Part shown: one piece after another, positions 1-8,150 of the stretch
How the letters are laid out: every line of letters starts with the position of its first letter
Position numbering within the stretch: position 1 is the first letter of the stretch
DNA from: Yinghuangia soli
GTDB taxonomy: Bacteria > Actinomycetota > Actinomycetes > Streptomycetales > Streptomycetaceae
Assembly (NCBI RefSeq): GCF_021502675.1
Contig: NZ_JAKFHA010000004.1
Coordinates: forward strand, 432,737-475,004
Direction: 5' to 3'
Length of the DNA: 42,268 bases
Made by a program: the position numbers and the translations under genes
The notes under the pieces: model-generated
What the model saw: the letters and a program-made list of their open reading frames with translations, nothing else
The model's database searches: none
What the model was told of the DNA's origin: nothing

Positions 1-12
1 TACGCCGGTACG

Positions 13-39
13 CCCGGGCCGGGGGGGGCCCGGCCCGGG
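13..39. terminator. GC-rich inverted repeat downstream of the hydrolase gene
   Basis: Two perfect 11-base arms (13-23 and 29-39) flank a five-G loop. It lies 35 bases beyond the stop codon of the minus-strand hydrolase gene and would form a very stable hairpin. There is no T-run, as is common for actinomycete terminators. Termination is inferred from position and structure only. Confidence 0.5.
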
Positions 40-73
40 GGCCGCAGGCCGGGCTCGCGTCGTGCGGCAGCCG

Positions 74-823
74 TCAGCCGCGCGCGATCTCGTCCAGCAG
101 CGCGGCGAGTTCGGCCGGCGCCGAGAACATCGGCCAGTGCCCGGTGGGCAGCGGGTGGACGGTGCGGGTGCGCGCCGCGGCGAACTCGGCGACGAACGGG
201 TGCCCCGCCTCGATCATCCCGGCCAGTGCCTCGGCCGGGATCGTGCAGGCCACCAGGTGGCTGGGCACGTCGAACCGGGCCTCGCCGGTCAGCCGCAGCG
301 CGCCGGTCGACACGCCCAGCGGCTCCGGGGTGCCGCGCTCGCGCAGCAGCGCCAGGTCCGCCTCGCTCAGCCCGGCCAGGTTCACCGGGTCGGCTTCGGC
401 ATCGAACGGCGGCACCGGGAGCGCGGCCACGCCGGACTCCTTGACCGCGAGCTGCACCGCCTCCTGCTCCTCCGGCTCGAAGGTGTCGAACTGCGCCATG
501 CCGTCCGCGAGCGGGCCGCTGTCCACGAACACGATCCGGGCCAGCCGGTCCGGGACGCGGTCCGCGGCGCCGTACGCCGTGATGCCGCCGCCGCTGTGCC
601 CGACCAGCACCACGTCGCGCAGGTCGCGCTCCTCGATCAGCGCGACGACCGCGGCGATGTGGGCCTCCTGGTCGATCCCGTCCGGGCCCTCGCCGGCCCG
701 CTCGGCCAGACCCGGCAGCGTGACCGCGACCACGTCGTGCCCCGCGGCCCGCAGCGGCTCCGCAACCCGGTCCCACGCCCACGCGCCGAGCCAGAAACCG
801 GGGATGAGAACGATGGTCGCCAT
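74..823 (-). CDS. alpha/beta-fold hydrolase
   Basis: A 249-residue soluble alpha/beta hydrolase. The start at 823 is preceded by AAGGAG eight bases upstream, better than an ATG seven codons earlier. The N-terminal strand and oxyanion loop read IVLIPGFWLG, the nucleophile elbow is VGHSGGG with Ser77, and the likely catalytic His is His229 in PTGHWPM. The acid residue is not obvious. No signal peptide or membrane segment is seen, so it should be cytoplasmic. The family (MhpC/RsbQ-like esterases) acts on small esters, lactones or amides; the substrate cannot be read from sequence. It is the last gene of a minus-strand run (P450, XRE/MmyB regulator, hydrolase), and a perfect inverted repeat at 942-970 lies upstream, so the neighbouring regulator may control it. 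Confidence 0.9.
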   Translation of the reverse strand: MATIVLIPGFWLGAWAWDRVAEPLRAAGHDVVAVTLPGLAERAGEGPDGIDQEAHIAAVVALIEERDLRDVVLVGHSGGGITAYGAADRVPDRLARIVFVDSGPLADGMAQFDTFEPEEQEAVQLAVKESGVAALPVPPFDAEADPVNLAGLSEADLALLRERGTPEPLGVSTGALRLTGEARFDVPSHLVACTIPAEALAGMIEAGHPFVAEFAAARTRTVHPLPTGHWPMFSAPAELAALLDEIARG

Positions 824-902
824 GTGTGCCGCTCCTTGTGGCATGAGTGCGGTCCTGCCGCGGTCCGCTACGGACCCCCGCCGACCTGCACTTCTCCGGT
901 GT

Positions 903-921
903 GCCGACCCGTTCGGTCGGC
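903..921. repeat. Inverted repeat between regulator stop and hydrolase start
   Basis: GCCGACC (903-909) and GGTCGGC (915-921) form 7-base arms around CGTTC. It begins 13 bases past the stop of the regulator gene. It could be a weak hairpin terminator or a second operator for the hydrolase gene; the sequence does not decide. Confidence 0.35.
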
Positions 922-934
922 GACAAGTACGAAG

Positions 935-1816
935 TTATGCCGAGAACCTGACACCTTCTGTCAGGTTCTCGCCGCGACGCGCCCGGTCGGCCAAAATCCG
1001 CAGCGCCGCTTCGCTCGGAGAGCCCGCCGCGGCCGTGTACGTGACCAGCGTCTGGTCCGGGTCGTCGGGCAGCCGCAGCGACTCGTAGGCCAGCGTGAAC
1101 TCGCCCAGCTCGGGGTGCCGCAGGTGGTAGGCGCCGTGCGTCTTCTCCTTGACCTCCTGCTCGGCCCACAGCTGCCGGAACTCCGCACTCTGCTCGGAGA
1201 GGTCGTCGATCAGCGCACGGAAGCCGGGGTCGTTCGGGTGCCGCCCGAGGTCCATGCGCAGGTACGCGACCAGGTCCCGGGCCTTCACCTGCCAGTTCAC
1301 GAACCGCTGCCGGGTCTCCTCGTGCAGGAACACCAGCCGCGCTTTGTTGCGCATCCGGGCGGGCAGCGCGTCCACATCGACCACCAGCGCCGCGAACAAC
1401 TGGTTCCAGGCCAGCAGCTCGGTGCCGCGCCCGGCGATGAACGCGGGCGTCTCCGGCATCGACTCCAGGAGCCGGACCAGCCCGGGCCGCACGACCTGCG
1501 GCGCCGGCGCCCCGGCCTCGGCGGGGTGGCTGCTCTGCGCGGTCTGCACCAGGCGGCGCAGATGCGCGTGCTCGTCGGCGCCGAGCCGGAGCGCCCCCGC
1601 GATGGCATCGACGATCTCCGCCGACACGTTGCCGGTACGTCCCTGCTCGAAGCGCACGTAGTAGTCCGCGCTCACTCCGGCGAGCTGCGCCAGCTCCTCG
1701 CGGCGCAGGCCCGGCACCCGGCGGCGCTCGCCGTACGTGCGCAGGCCGGTGTCCTCGGGCCGCAGCCGTGCCCGCCTCGACCGGAGGAATTCGCCCAGTT
1801 CCGCCCTGTGGTCCAT
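935..1816 (-). CDS. XRE-family regulator with MmyB-type ligand-binding domain
   Basis: 293 residues, the normal size for this actinobacterial family. Residues 8-61 are a helix-turn-helix of Xre type (recognition stretch [20 protein letters not shown]), with the conserved lead-in [13 protein letters not shown]. Residues about 110-285 match the MmyB-like domain, a PAS-like sensor thought to bind a small hydrophobic ligand (TELLAWNQLFAAL, ARLVFLHEETR, LRHPELGEFTLAYESLRLPD). An SD-like GAGGA precedes the ATG. It lies 76 bases downstream of the P450 gene and 111 upstream of the hydrolase gene, all minus strand. The last codons contain a perfect 12-base inverted repeat, a candidate operator. A paralogue sits at 5408-6406. 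DNA-binding function is confident; ligand and targets are unknown. Confidence 0.93.
   Translation of the reverse strand: MDHRAELGEFLRSRRARLRPEDTGLRTYGERRRVPGLRREELAQLAGVSADYYVRFEQGRTGNVSAEIVDAIAGALRLGADEHAHLRRLVQTAQSSHPAEAGAPAPQVVRPGLVRLLESMPETPAFIAGRGTELLAWNQLFAALVVDVDALPARMRNKARLVFLHEETRQRFVNWQVKARDLVAYLRMDLGRHPNDPGFRALIDDLSEQSAEFRQLWAEQEVKEKTHGAYHLRHPELGEFTLAYESLRLPDDPDQTLVTYTAAAGSPSEAALRILADRARRGENLTEGVRFSA
942..970. promoter_or_regulatory. Perfect 12-bp inverted repeat, candidate operator
   Basis: GAGAACCTGACA (942-953) and TGTCAGGTTCTC (959-970) flank CCTTC. The element lies inside the last codons of the XRE/MmyB gene (encoding ENLTEGVRF) and about 120 bases ahead of the hydrolase start. 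Its core CCTGACA-N5-TGTCAGG resembles the palindrome ahead of the MFS gene beside the second XRE/MmyB regulator. The stem is not followed by a T-run, so I favour an operator over a terminator. Confidence 0.5.
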
Positions 1817-1892
1817 GCAGTGAGTCCTCGTGTTGTCCGCGCGTGGAAAAAACCCGGCGGGACCCCAGGAGGTGCAGGGGAGGCGCCGGGCG

Positions 1893-3128
1893 TCAGTCGA
1901 CTCTGTGCGCGAACACCAGGGGAAGCCGCCTGATTCCCGTGTGCCGGTTGCTGCGCGTCCACTCGGCCGGCCCGGCCGCCTCGACCGAGCCGAACGTGTC
2001 GATCAGCGCACGCAGCACGGTCCGCGTCTCCAGCCGGGCCAGGTTGGCGCCCAGGCAGTAGTGCACGCCCTGCCCGAACGCGAGGTGCGGGTTCGGGTCG
2101 CGGCGTACGTCGAACCGCGCGGCGCCGGCGAAGCCCGCCTCGTCGCGGTTCGCCGAGCCCTCCCACACCAGCACCTTGTCGCCGGCCGCGATCTGCTGCC
2201 CGCCCAGTTCGGTGTCGCGCGTGGCGGTGCGCCGCTTCGAGGGGGACGGCGACGTCCAGCGCATGATCTCCTCGACCGCGGTGCCCATCAGCCGGTCCGG
2301 CTCGGCGCGCAGCGCGGCGAACTGCCCGGGGTTCTCGACGAGCGCCAGCACCCCGCCGGCTATCGCATTGCGTGTCGTCTCGGCGCCCGCGGCGAAGAGC
2401 AGGTTGAAGAACATCTGCAGCTCGACCTGGCTCAGCCGCGGCGGGTCGACGTCGGCCAGTTCGGCGTGCACGACGAGCGAGAGCATGTCGTCGGTCGGCT
2501 GCGCGCGCTTCTCGGCGATCAGCGCGGTGCCGTACGCGAACATCGCCTTCTGCGCCGCGGCCCGCTCCGCGTCCCGGCCTTCGCGGTGGTCGAAGAGGTG
2601 CTCGATGCAGCCGAACAGCTCGTGCCGGTCCTCCTCGGGGACGCCGAGCATCGAGCAGATCGTCTGCATGGGCAGCTCCGCGGCCACCGCGGTCAGGAAG
2701 TCGACCGGCTCGCCGTCCGGCACGGCGTCGAGCAGCAGCCGGGTGCGGCGCGCCAGATCCTCGCCGAGCAGCGCGACCATGCGCGGCGTGAGGCCTTTGT
2801 TGACGAGCCGCCGGATCCGGTTGTGCCGCGGGTCGTCCATCATGTTGAGCACCAGGCCGCTCGCCGGGGAGTCGGCCAGCATCGTGCCGCCGTGCTCCGA
2901 CGAGTACGTCTCGGCGTCGCGCAGGACTTCCAGCGTCTCGGCGTATGTCGCCACCGACCAGAACCCCAGGCCGTCCGGCGTATGCGCGGTCGGCTCGTGC
3001 CACCACACCGGGGCCGCGCTGCGGTGCGCGGCGAAGACCTCGTGCGGGAAGCCGTCGGCGAACGCGTCGAGATCGGTCAGGTCGATCCCGGCCAGTTCGG
3101 CGGGCGCGGCGGGTGCGGGCTTGCGCAT
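1893..3128 (-). CDS. Cytochrome P450 monooxygenase
   Basis: 411 residues, a full-length soluble class I bacterial P450. Visible landmarks are the I-helix [10 protein letters not shown] (about residues 245-254, with the acid-Thr pair for oxygen activation), the K-helix EEIMR (ExxR), and the haem loop [10 protein letters not shown] with Cys358 as thiolate ligand. [18 protein letters not shown] and [18 protein letters not shown] are typical of the CYP124/125/142-like group that oxidises terpenoids, sterol side chains or fatty acids; that grouping is by resemblance only. No ferredoxin or reductase gene is adjacent, so electrons must come from elsewhere. GGAGG lies about eight bases before the ATG. 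The XRE/MmyB gene follows 76 bases downstream and may be co-transcribed. Confidence 0.95.
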   Translation of the reverse strand: MRKPAPAAPAELAGIDLTDLDAFADGFPHEVFAAHRSAAPVWWHEPTAHTPDGLGFWSVATYAETLEVLRDAETYSSEHGGTMLADSPASGLVLNMMDDPRHNRIRRLVNKGLTPRMVALLGEDLARRTRLLLDAVPDGEPVDFLTAVAAELPMQTICSMLGVPEEDRHELFGCIEHLFDHREGRDAERAAAQKAMFAYGTALIAEKRAQPTDDMLSLVVHAELADVDPPRLSQVELQMFFNLLFAAGAETTRNAIAGGVLALVENPGQFAALRAEPDRLMGTAVEEIMRWTSPSPSKRRTATRDTELGGQQIAAGDKVLVWEGSANRDEAGFAGAARFDVRRDPNPHLAFGQGVHYCLGANLARLETRTVLRALIDTFGSVEAAGPAEWTRSNRHTGIRRLPLVFAHRVD

Positions 3129-3144
3129 GGGGTCCCCTCCGACG

Positions 3145-3168
3145 GTCCGGCACCGCGGGTGCCCGGAC
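3145..3168. promoter_or_regulatory. Bulged inverted repeat in P450 leader
   Basis: GTCCGG-CACC pairs with GGTG-CCCGGAC around GCG, with one bulged base. It sits 17-40 bases upstream of the P450 start codon, just ahead of its ribosome-binding site. It could be an operator or an RNA hairpin affecting translation; nothing more can be said. Confidence 0.3.
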
Positions 3169-3205
3169 GGAAAGTCGTCAGGAGACCGTACCGTTTCGGG
3201 CGTGC

Positions 3206-3253
3206 GGACGCAGTAGCCGGAACCGCCTCATCAGGACGCAGTCGCCGGAACCG
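3206..3253. repeat. Direct repeat, two 20-base copies 28 apart
   Basis: Copies at 3206-3225 and 3234-3253 (beginning GGACGCAGT and ending GCCGGAACCG) differ at one base. They lie between the ATPase stop and the P450 start. The 28-base pitch could suit a protein binding the same DNA face, or the copies may be a small duplication. Confidence 0.6.
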
Positions 3254-3279
3254 GCGGGTCCCGGCGGGGAAGGGCCGGG

Positions 3280-4008
3280 TCAGGGGACGATGTGCCGCAG
3301 GTAGGCGTCCGGCCGGCCCATGAACCGCGCCCAGTGGTCGACCAGCGCGAGGTCGCGCCACTCGGTCCGCTCGATGCCCTGCTCGCCGAGCTCCAGGATC
3401 TCCGCCCCCGGCGTCGCGGCCAGGATGGGGGAGTGCGTGGCGCACACGATCTGCGAACCGCTGTCCGCGAGGTCCAGCATCAGGCCGACCAGCCGCAGGC
3501 AGGACGTGAACGACAGGGCCGCCTCGGGCTCGTCGAACAGGTACAGCCCGGGTTCGCGCAGCATCGCGTCGAAGACCGCGAGGAAGCCCTCGCCGTGCGA
3601 CAACTCCTCCAGGTCCTCCGACCAGTAGCCCGGGCGGCCGCCGACCTGGCGGGACAGGTCGAACAGCGTCTCGGCACGCAGGAAGAAGCCCCGGCGCTGC
3701 CGCCGCGGCCCCGAGGTCATGCGCAGGCCGGCGGTGGTGAGATCGACGTCGAGGTACTCGCCCAGCAGGGTTGGTTCGCCCGGCGGCGCGTACTTGGTGC
3801 CGGCCTTGCCGCCGAACGAGCCGATCTTGGCGGCATCCGCGATCGCCTCGACGAGCGTGGACTTGCCCGAACCGTTCTCGCCGACCAGGAACGTGATCGG
3901 CCGGTCCAGGGCCACGCCCTCGCCGGTGCCCAGCTGCCGGATCGGAGCGAGCGTGAACGGCCAGCCGCCGGGGTGGCCGGCGGCGAGGCGGAGGCGCTTG
4001 ACGAACAT
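3280..4008 (-). CDS. Soluble AAA/ABC-type ATPase
   Basis: 242 residues with a complete ABC-like nucleotide-binding domain: Walker [10 protein letters not shown] (43-51), ABC-type signature LSHGE (136-140), Walker [12 protein letters not shown] (155-165) and switch His192 in CATHSP. It resembles the AAA15/AAA21 group of single-domain, non-transport ATPases. No membrane segment, Toprim or coiled-coil insertion is visible. Between Walker A and the signature is an insert of about 80 residues with [15 protein letters not shown]. It lies 78 bases downstream of the EF-G domain IV-like gene on the same strand, which suggests co-transcription. The cellular role is unknown. Confidence 0.85.
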   Translation of the reverse strand: MFVKRLRLAAGHPGGWPFTLAPIRQLGTGEGVALDRPITFLVGENGSGKSTLVEAIADAAKIGSFGGKAGTKYAPPGEPTLLGEYLDVDLTTAGLRMTSGPRRQRRGFFLRAETLFDLSRQVGGRPGYWSEDLEELSHGEGFLAVFDAMLREPGLYLFDEPEAALSFTSCLRLVGLMLDLADSGSQIVCATHSPILAATPGAEILELGEQGIERTEWRDLALVDHWARFMGRPDAYLRHIVP

Positions 4009-4031
4009 CCGGCCACGCTAATCGGGCCGTG

Positions 4032-4085
4032 CGACATACGCGGGCCTGGCGACATCTCCGGCCCCGGCGGCATCCGCGGGCCCGG
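4032..4085. repeat. Degenerate 18-bp tandem repeat, three copies
   Basis: Three 18-base units (4032-4049, 4050-4067, 4068-4085), each of the form CGRCAT followed by a GC-rich tail ending CGG or TGG. The array abuts the stop codon of the EF-G domain IV-like gene and lies in the gap before the ATPase gene. Confidence 0.6.
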
Positions 4086-4086
4086 G

Positions 4087-4533
4087 TCAGCCGAAGTCGG
4101 GCTCCTCGGCCATCCGGGCCAGCAGCACCCGCAGTGCGGACTTGCCGGCCAGGCGGAAGGCCGGTTCGTTCGAGTCCACCTCGTGGATGCGCATCTCGGT
4201 GACCACCAGCAGGACGTCCGGCCACAGCTCCGGATGGTCCTCTTCCAGGGCCTCGGCGAATCCGCGGCGGAAGGCGTCCAGGTACTCCGGGGCCCACAGG
4301 TCGGCATGCGGCAGCACCGCGATCCCGGTGTCCGCCCGTGCCTCGACACCGGGCTCCGCGGCGTGCCGCGGCTCGGCGGAGAACACTACGTACGCGAAGT
4401 ACGAAGGGCAGCCGCGCTGCTTGATGTAGGTCGCCCGCAGCCCGTGCACCGCGCGCGCCGGGAAGCGCGCGCCCGCCGCGTCGGGGCCGAGCGCTGCCGA
4501 ATCGGCCATGGCCGGCCTGCCGGGATCCGTCAT
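4087..4533 (-). CDS. Stand-alone EF-G domain IV-like protein
   Basis: About 148 residues. The whole protein reads like domain IV of elongation factor [17 protein letters not shown] (35-50) matches the family block GK-x-KQSGGRGQYGHVV, [15 protein letters not shown] (82-96) matches P-EYIPAVDKGIQEAL, and [18 protein letters not shown] (117-134) matches HDVDSSE-AFK-A. There is no GTPase domain or any other EF-G domain. In EF-G this domain mimics a tRNA anticodon arm and enters the ribosomal A site. Here the tip loop is changed to RGCPSYF. A role at the ribosome or on RNA is inference. It precedes the ATPase gene on the same strand and is divergent from the GNAT gene. The start at 4533 or the ATG at 4509 are both possible. 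Confidence 0.8.
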   Translation of the reverse strand: MTDPGRPAMADSAALGPDAAGARFPARAVHGLRATYIKQRGCPSYFAYVVFSAEPRHAAEPGVEARADTGIAVLPHADLWAPEYLDAFRRGFAEALEEDHPELWPDVLLVVTEMRIHEVDSNEPAFRLAGKSALRVLLARMAEEPDFG

Positions 4534-4626
4534 CCGCGCAGCGTAGAGAGCGCGCACCGGCCCGCGCCAACCGGCGGACGCGGAAACGCCAGGCGCCGTA
4601 CCGGGACCCGATGGGATCATGGAAGG

Positions 4627-5499
4627 GTGGACGAGACCGACCCGGTTGCCCGGATGGAGCGCAACCTCGCCGAGCACGGCGCCCATCTGCATCGGCGCAC
4701 CCGGCACATGACCGTGAGCGAGGCCCCCGACCTGCTCGTCGCGGACAGCGGACTGGACGACGACACCTTCAACATCGTCGCCGCGGCCCGCTTCGCGCCG
4801 CGCGATGCCGACCTGCGGATCGCCGACACGCTGCGGCACCTGCGCCGCATCGGACGCACGTTCTCCTGGTGGATCGGACCTGCGTCGGAGCCTGATGACC
4901 TGTCCGCACGCCTGTACGCCGCCGGAGTCCCGCTCGCCGAGCGCGAGACCGCGATGTGGGCCGACCCCAGGACCGTCCCCGACACCGTCGAGCCGGCCGG
5001 CCTGGAGATCCGGACCGTGCGCGACGCCGCCGGACTGGCCGCCTTTGCCGACGTGGTCGCCGCCAACTGGGATCCGCCCGCCGAGACCGTCCGGAAGTTC
5101 TTCGCGGCCGCGGCGCCCGCTGCGCTGTCCCCGCACTGCCCGGCGCACTACCTGGTCGGCTACGTCGAGGACGAACCGGTCGCGTCCGCCGAGGTGTTCG
5201 TGCACGCGGGCATCGCCGGGATCTACAACGTCACGACGCTCGCGAGCCACCGCCGGCGCGGCTTCGGGGGCGCGCTGACCCGGGCCGCGGTGCGGACCGC
5301 CGCCGCGCTGGGCCACACCGAAGCCGTGCTCCAGGCGTCGGCGGAGGGCGAACCGGTCTACCGGGGGCTGGGGTTCCGCCCGCTCGGCCGCGTGGTCGAG
5401 CACACGGTCAGGCCTGATCCGGTGCCGATCGATCCGATGCAGCCGACGGACCCGGCCGACCCGGTGCAGCCGACCGGCCCGAGGGCGCCGGCTCCGTGA
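4627..5499 (+). CDS. GNAT-family N-acetyltransferase
   Basis: 290 residues from a GTG start. A purine-rich GGAAGG touches the start codon, so translation may be nearly leaderless; an ATG at 4654 is an alternative. Residues 1-120 form a variable N-terminal half and residues 125-260 a GNAT fold, with acetyl-CoA loop RRRGFGGA (209-216), preceding strand GIYNVTTL and C-terminal [18 protein letters not shown]. The last 30 residues are Pro/Asp-rich ([15 protein letters not shown]) and lie antisense to the end of the XRE/MmyB gene at 5408-6406, an overlap of 92 bases. The substrate is unknown. Confidence 0.85.
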   Translation: MDETDPVARMERNLAEHGAHLHRRTRHMTVSEAPDLLVADSGLDDDTFNIVAAARFAPRDADLRIADTLRHLRRIGRTFSWWIGPASEPDDLSARLYAAGVPLAERETAMWADPRTVPDTVEPAGLEIRTVRDAAGLAAFADVVAANWDPPAETVRKFFAAAAPAALSPHCPAHYLVGYVEDEPVASAEVFVHAGIAGIYNVTTLASHRRRGFGGALTRAAVRTAAALGHTEAVLQASAEGEPVYRGLGFRPLGRVVEHTVRPDPVPIDPMQPTDPADPVQPTGPRAPAP

Positions 5500-6406
5500 C
5501 CGCCGCGGGCGCGGCGTCCGGCGCCTGACGCGGGCGGACCGGCTCGGCGGTCAGCGTCAGGCTGGCCAGCAGGTCCAGGGCGTCCGACGACGCGGTGCCC
5601 GGCTCGGCGATGAACATGGTCAGCACGAGGTCCTGGTCGGGCACCTGCATCACCTCGTACTCCAGGGACAGCGGGCCGACCAGCGGATGGTTCATCGGGC
5701 GTACCCCGTGCCGCTTCTCGCGTACCGGATGGGCCGCCCACATCGCGGCGAACTCCGGGCTCTTGAGCGACAGTTCGCCGACCAGCGCGGCGAGCGCCGG
5801 ATGGTCGCGGTAGCGGCCCGCAGCGACCCGCAGATACGCGACGTTCTCACTCGCCTTCACCGGCCAGTCCGGGTACAGCGTCCGCGTGGTCCGGTCCAGG
5901 AACACCAGCCGCGCGCAATTGGGGCGGCGGGCCGGGTCGTTCGGCGCGTCGAAGTCGAGGTGCCCGGCGTTGAGCGCGTGGCCGAGCCGGTTCCAGGCCA
6001 GGATGTCGCCGAACCGGCCGACCAGGATGGCCGGCGCGTCGATCTTGTCGACCAGGCGGCGCGTGGCCGGCCGGAGCCGCTCCGAGCAGGGCGCGGGCCG
6101 GGGCGACGTGCGGTCCGGGCGGGCCAGATTGCGCATGTGGTTGTGCTCGTCGTCGGTGAGCCGCAGCACCCGGGCGAGCGCGTCCAGCACGCCGTCCGAC
6201 GCGTTGCGGCTCTGCCCCTGCTCCAGGCGCGTGTAGTAGGCCGCGCTCACCCCGGCCAACTGGGCCAGTTCCTCGCGGCGCAGGCCCGGGACGCGGCGCC
6301 GGGCGCCGAACGTCGTGAGCCCCACGTCCTCAGGGCGCAGCCGCGCCCGCCGGGTCCGCAGGAATTCGCCCAGATCGTCGCGTCCGTCCATGCCGTCAAG
6401 GATCAT
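5408..6406 (-). CDS. XRE-family regulator with MmyB-type domain (second copy)
   Basis: 332 residues, or 327 from an in-frame ATG at 6391. The helix-turn-helix [24 protein letters not shown] spans about residues 42-65, and the MmyB sensor domain ([60 protein letters not shown]) about residues 120-290. It is clearly paralogous to the regulator at 935-1816. The tail of about 40 residues is Ala/Pro/Ser-rich and overlaps the GNAT 3' end. It is divergent from the MFS exporter gene with a palindrome between them, the usual arrangement for a repressor controlling an efflux pump and itself. The inducer is unknown. Confidence 0.93.
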   Translation of the reverse strand: MILDGMDGRDDLGEFLRTRRARLRPEDVGLTTFGARRRVPGLRREELAQLAGVSAAYYTRLEQGQSRNASDGVLDALARVLRLTDDEHNHMRNLARPDRTSPRPAPCSERLRPATRRLVDKIDAPAILVGRFGDILAWNRLGHALNAGHLDFDAPNDPARRPNCARLVFLDRTTRTLYPDWPVKASENVAYLRVAAGRYRDHPALAALVGELSLKSPEFAAMWAAHPVREKRHGVRPMNHPLVGPLSLEYEVMQVPDQDLVLTMFIAEPGTASSDALDLLASLTLTAEPVRPRQAPDAAPAAVTEPAPSGRSAAPGRPGPSAASDRSAPDQA

Positions 6407-6440
6407 GCCGGACGGGCGGACGGTCCAGGCGCGAGGGTGA

Positions 6441-6462
6441 CCCTGCCAGTACTAGGACAGGG
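6441..6462. promoter_or_regulatory. Imperfect palindrome between regulator and MFS gene
   Basis: The core is CCTGCCA-N6-GGACAGG, with perfect outer arms CCCTG and CAGGG and AGTACT in the middle. It is the only strong dyad in the regulator-exporter interval and lies about 95 bases before the MFS start. Its half-sites resemble those of the palindrome at 942-970. Proposed operator of the adjacent XRE/MmyB regulator. Confidence 0.5.
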
Positions 6463-6556
6463 GCACCTACGTACGCCCAGTCCAGGCACAGCAGAGGGCT
6501 GGGTAGGGCTTCGCGGCGCCGACAGGCTTCTCGGTATGCACTCCGAGAGGTCGCAG

Positions 6557-8047
6557 ATGTCCACCGTTCTGGAACCCGCCGCAGCGCCCCGAGGCGCCGC
6601 GGACCCCACCGCCACCGTCGACGCAACCGCCGCCAAGCCGTCCGCCCCCCGTATGACGCCGCGCCAGCGGCTGATCCTCGTCATCCTCCTCGGCTCGCAG
6701 TTCATGCTCGCGGTCGATTTCTCGATCCTCAACGTCGCGCTGCCCAAGCTCGGCGACGGACTGGGCTTCCGGCTTGCCGACCTGCAGTGGGTGGCCACCT
6801 CGTTCGCGCTGGCCGCGGCCGGGTTCACGCTGGTGTTCGGCCGGGTCGCGGACCTGGTCGGGCGGCGCCGGATGTTCATGATCGGCATGGCGCTGCTCAT
6901 CGCCGGCTCGCTGGTCGGCGGCCTGGCCGCGACGCCCGGCTGGCTGCTCGTCGGCCGCGTCCTGCAGGGCCTCGCCACCGCGATGGCCACGCCCGCCGCC
7001 TTGGCGCTGCTCACCACGTCCTTCCCGGAAGGCCCGCTGCGCGCCCGCGCGCTGGGCCTCAACGGCGCCCTGCTGGCGTCCGGCTTCACGGCCGGCGCGG
7101 TCTTCGGCGGCGTGCTCACCGACGCGCTCAGCTGGCGCTGGGCGTTCCTGATCAACGTGCCCATCGGGCTGGTGGTGCTGCTCGCCACCCCGTCGGTCAT
7201 CACGGAGAGCCGGGCCGCCGAACGCACCGGGCTGGACATCCCGGGCACGCTGACCGCGGCGGGCGGCCTGCTGGCCCTGGTCTTCGGCATCACCCGGGCC
7301 GGCGAGCACGGCTGGGGCGACACCTGGGCCCTGGCCGCCCTCGCCGCCGGCGTGGTCCTGCTGGTCGCCTTCTGGTTCGTCGAACTGCACGCCGAGGCCC
7401 CGCTCGCCTCGGTCCGGATGCTCAAGCGCCGGTCCATCAGCTGGGGCAACCTGGCCGGCTTCGTGACCTTCACGATGGAATCGGCGCTCGTCTACCTCAT
7501 GACGCTGTACCTGCAGCAGGTGCTCGGCTACTCCGCGATGCAGACCGGTCTGGCGTTCGGCGTCATCGGCATCGCCTGCTTCATCGGCGGCGTGGTCGCC
7601 CCGCGGGTGATCGCCCGCATCGGCGCCCCGGGTGCGCTCGTCCTCGGCCTGCTCGTGCAGGGCGTCACCACTGCGGCGGTCTTCAACGTGGGCGACGACC
7701 GCGGGCAGCTGCCGCTGATCCTGGCGGCCCTGTCGCTGGGCGGCGTCGGCCACCTGTTCGCCATCGTCGGCTACATGGTCACCGCGACGTCCGGTGTCCC
7801 GGACGACGAGCAGGGGCTGGCCACCGGCATCGCATCGATGACCCAGCAGGTCGGCCTGGCGCTCGGCATCCCGGTGATCAGCTCGATCGCCACCGCGCGC
7901 ATGGACTCGCTGTCCGACTCGCACAGCGCCACGGACGCGCTGCTCGAAGGCATCGGCACGGCGGTGCTCGTGAACGCCGCCGTCGTGCTGGCCGGTGCCG
8001 TGCTGGTCGGGTTCGCACTGCTCCGCCGCAACCGCGCCGACGCGTAG
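6557..8047 (+). CDS. MFS exporter, DHA2 (14-TM) family
   Basis: 496 residues. I chose the ATG at 6557 because GAGAGG lies six bases ahead; an ATG at 6536 is seven codons longer. After a cytoplasmic Ala/Pro-rich leader, MTPRQRLILVILLGSQFM opens TM1, with FMLAVDFSILNVALP typical of EmrB/QacA-type transporters, and FGRVADLVGRRRMFM is the MFS loop 2-3 motif. About 14 hydrophobic segments follow, ending AVVLAGAVLVGFALLRR. Proton-driven export of drugs or secondary metabolites is expected; the substrate is unknown. It is divergent from an XRE/MmyB regulator and is followed by a long hairpin. Confidence 0.94.
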   Translation: MSTVLEPAAAPRGAADPTATVDATAAKPSAPRMTPRQRLILVILLGSQFMLAVDFSILNVALPKLGDGLGFRLADLQWVATSFALAAAGFTLVFGRVADLVGRRRMFMIGMALLIAGSLVGGLAATPGWLLVGRVLQGLATAMATPAALALLTTSFPEGPLRARALGLNGALLASGFTAGAVFGGVLTDALSWRWAFLINVPIGLVVLLATPSVITESRAAERTGLDIPGTLTAAGGLLALVFGITRAGEHGWGDTWALAALAAGVVLLVAFWFVELHAEAPLASVRMLKRRSISWGNLAGFVTFTMESALVYLMTLYLQQVLGYSAMQTGLAFGVIGIACFIGGVVAPRVIARIGAPGALVLGLLVQGVTTAAVFNVGDDRGQLPLILAALSLGGVGHLFAIVGYMVTATSGVPDDEQGLATGIASMTQQVGLALGIPVISSIATARMDSLSDSHSATDALLEGIGTAVLVNAAVVLAGAVLVGFALLRRNRADA

Positions 8048-8068
8048 CGCGGCAGGTGCTCGACGGCG

Positions 8069-8114
8069 AACGGGCCGGGTCGTGCGGGTGATTCCCGTAC
8101 GGACCCGGCCCGTT
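8069..8114. terminator. Bidirectional terminator hairpin
   Basis: AACGGGCCGGGTC (8069-8081) pairs perfectly with 8102-8114, and the inner bases extend the stem (GTGCGGG with CCCGTAC, one mismatch) around a short loop. It lies between the convergent MFS and vWA genes. Confidence 0.8.
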
Positions 8115-8150
8115 GCCGCGCCTGCTGCGGCGTCCGCTGCCGCAGGCCGC

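Noticed and set aside
1817-1892. Intrinsic terminator between the P450 and regulator genes
   Set aside because: There is a minus-strand T-run, but the only stem before it is three base pairs, too weak to call.
62-1933. A 623-codon plus-strand frame opposite the hydrolase and XRE genes
   Set aside because: Arg/Gly/Pro/His-rich with no domain; it is antisense to two recognisable genes, a usual shadow in very GC-rich DNA.
5687-6556. Long N-terminal extension of the MFS gene
   Set aside because: It is antisense to the XRE/MmyB gene and non-hydrophobic; the SD-supported start is 6557.
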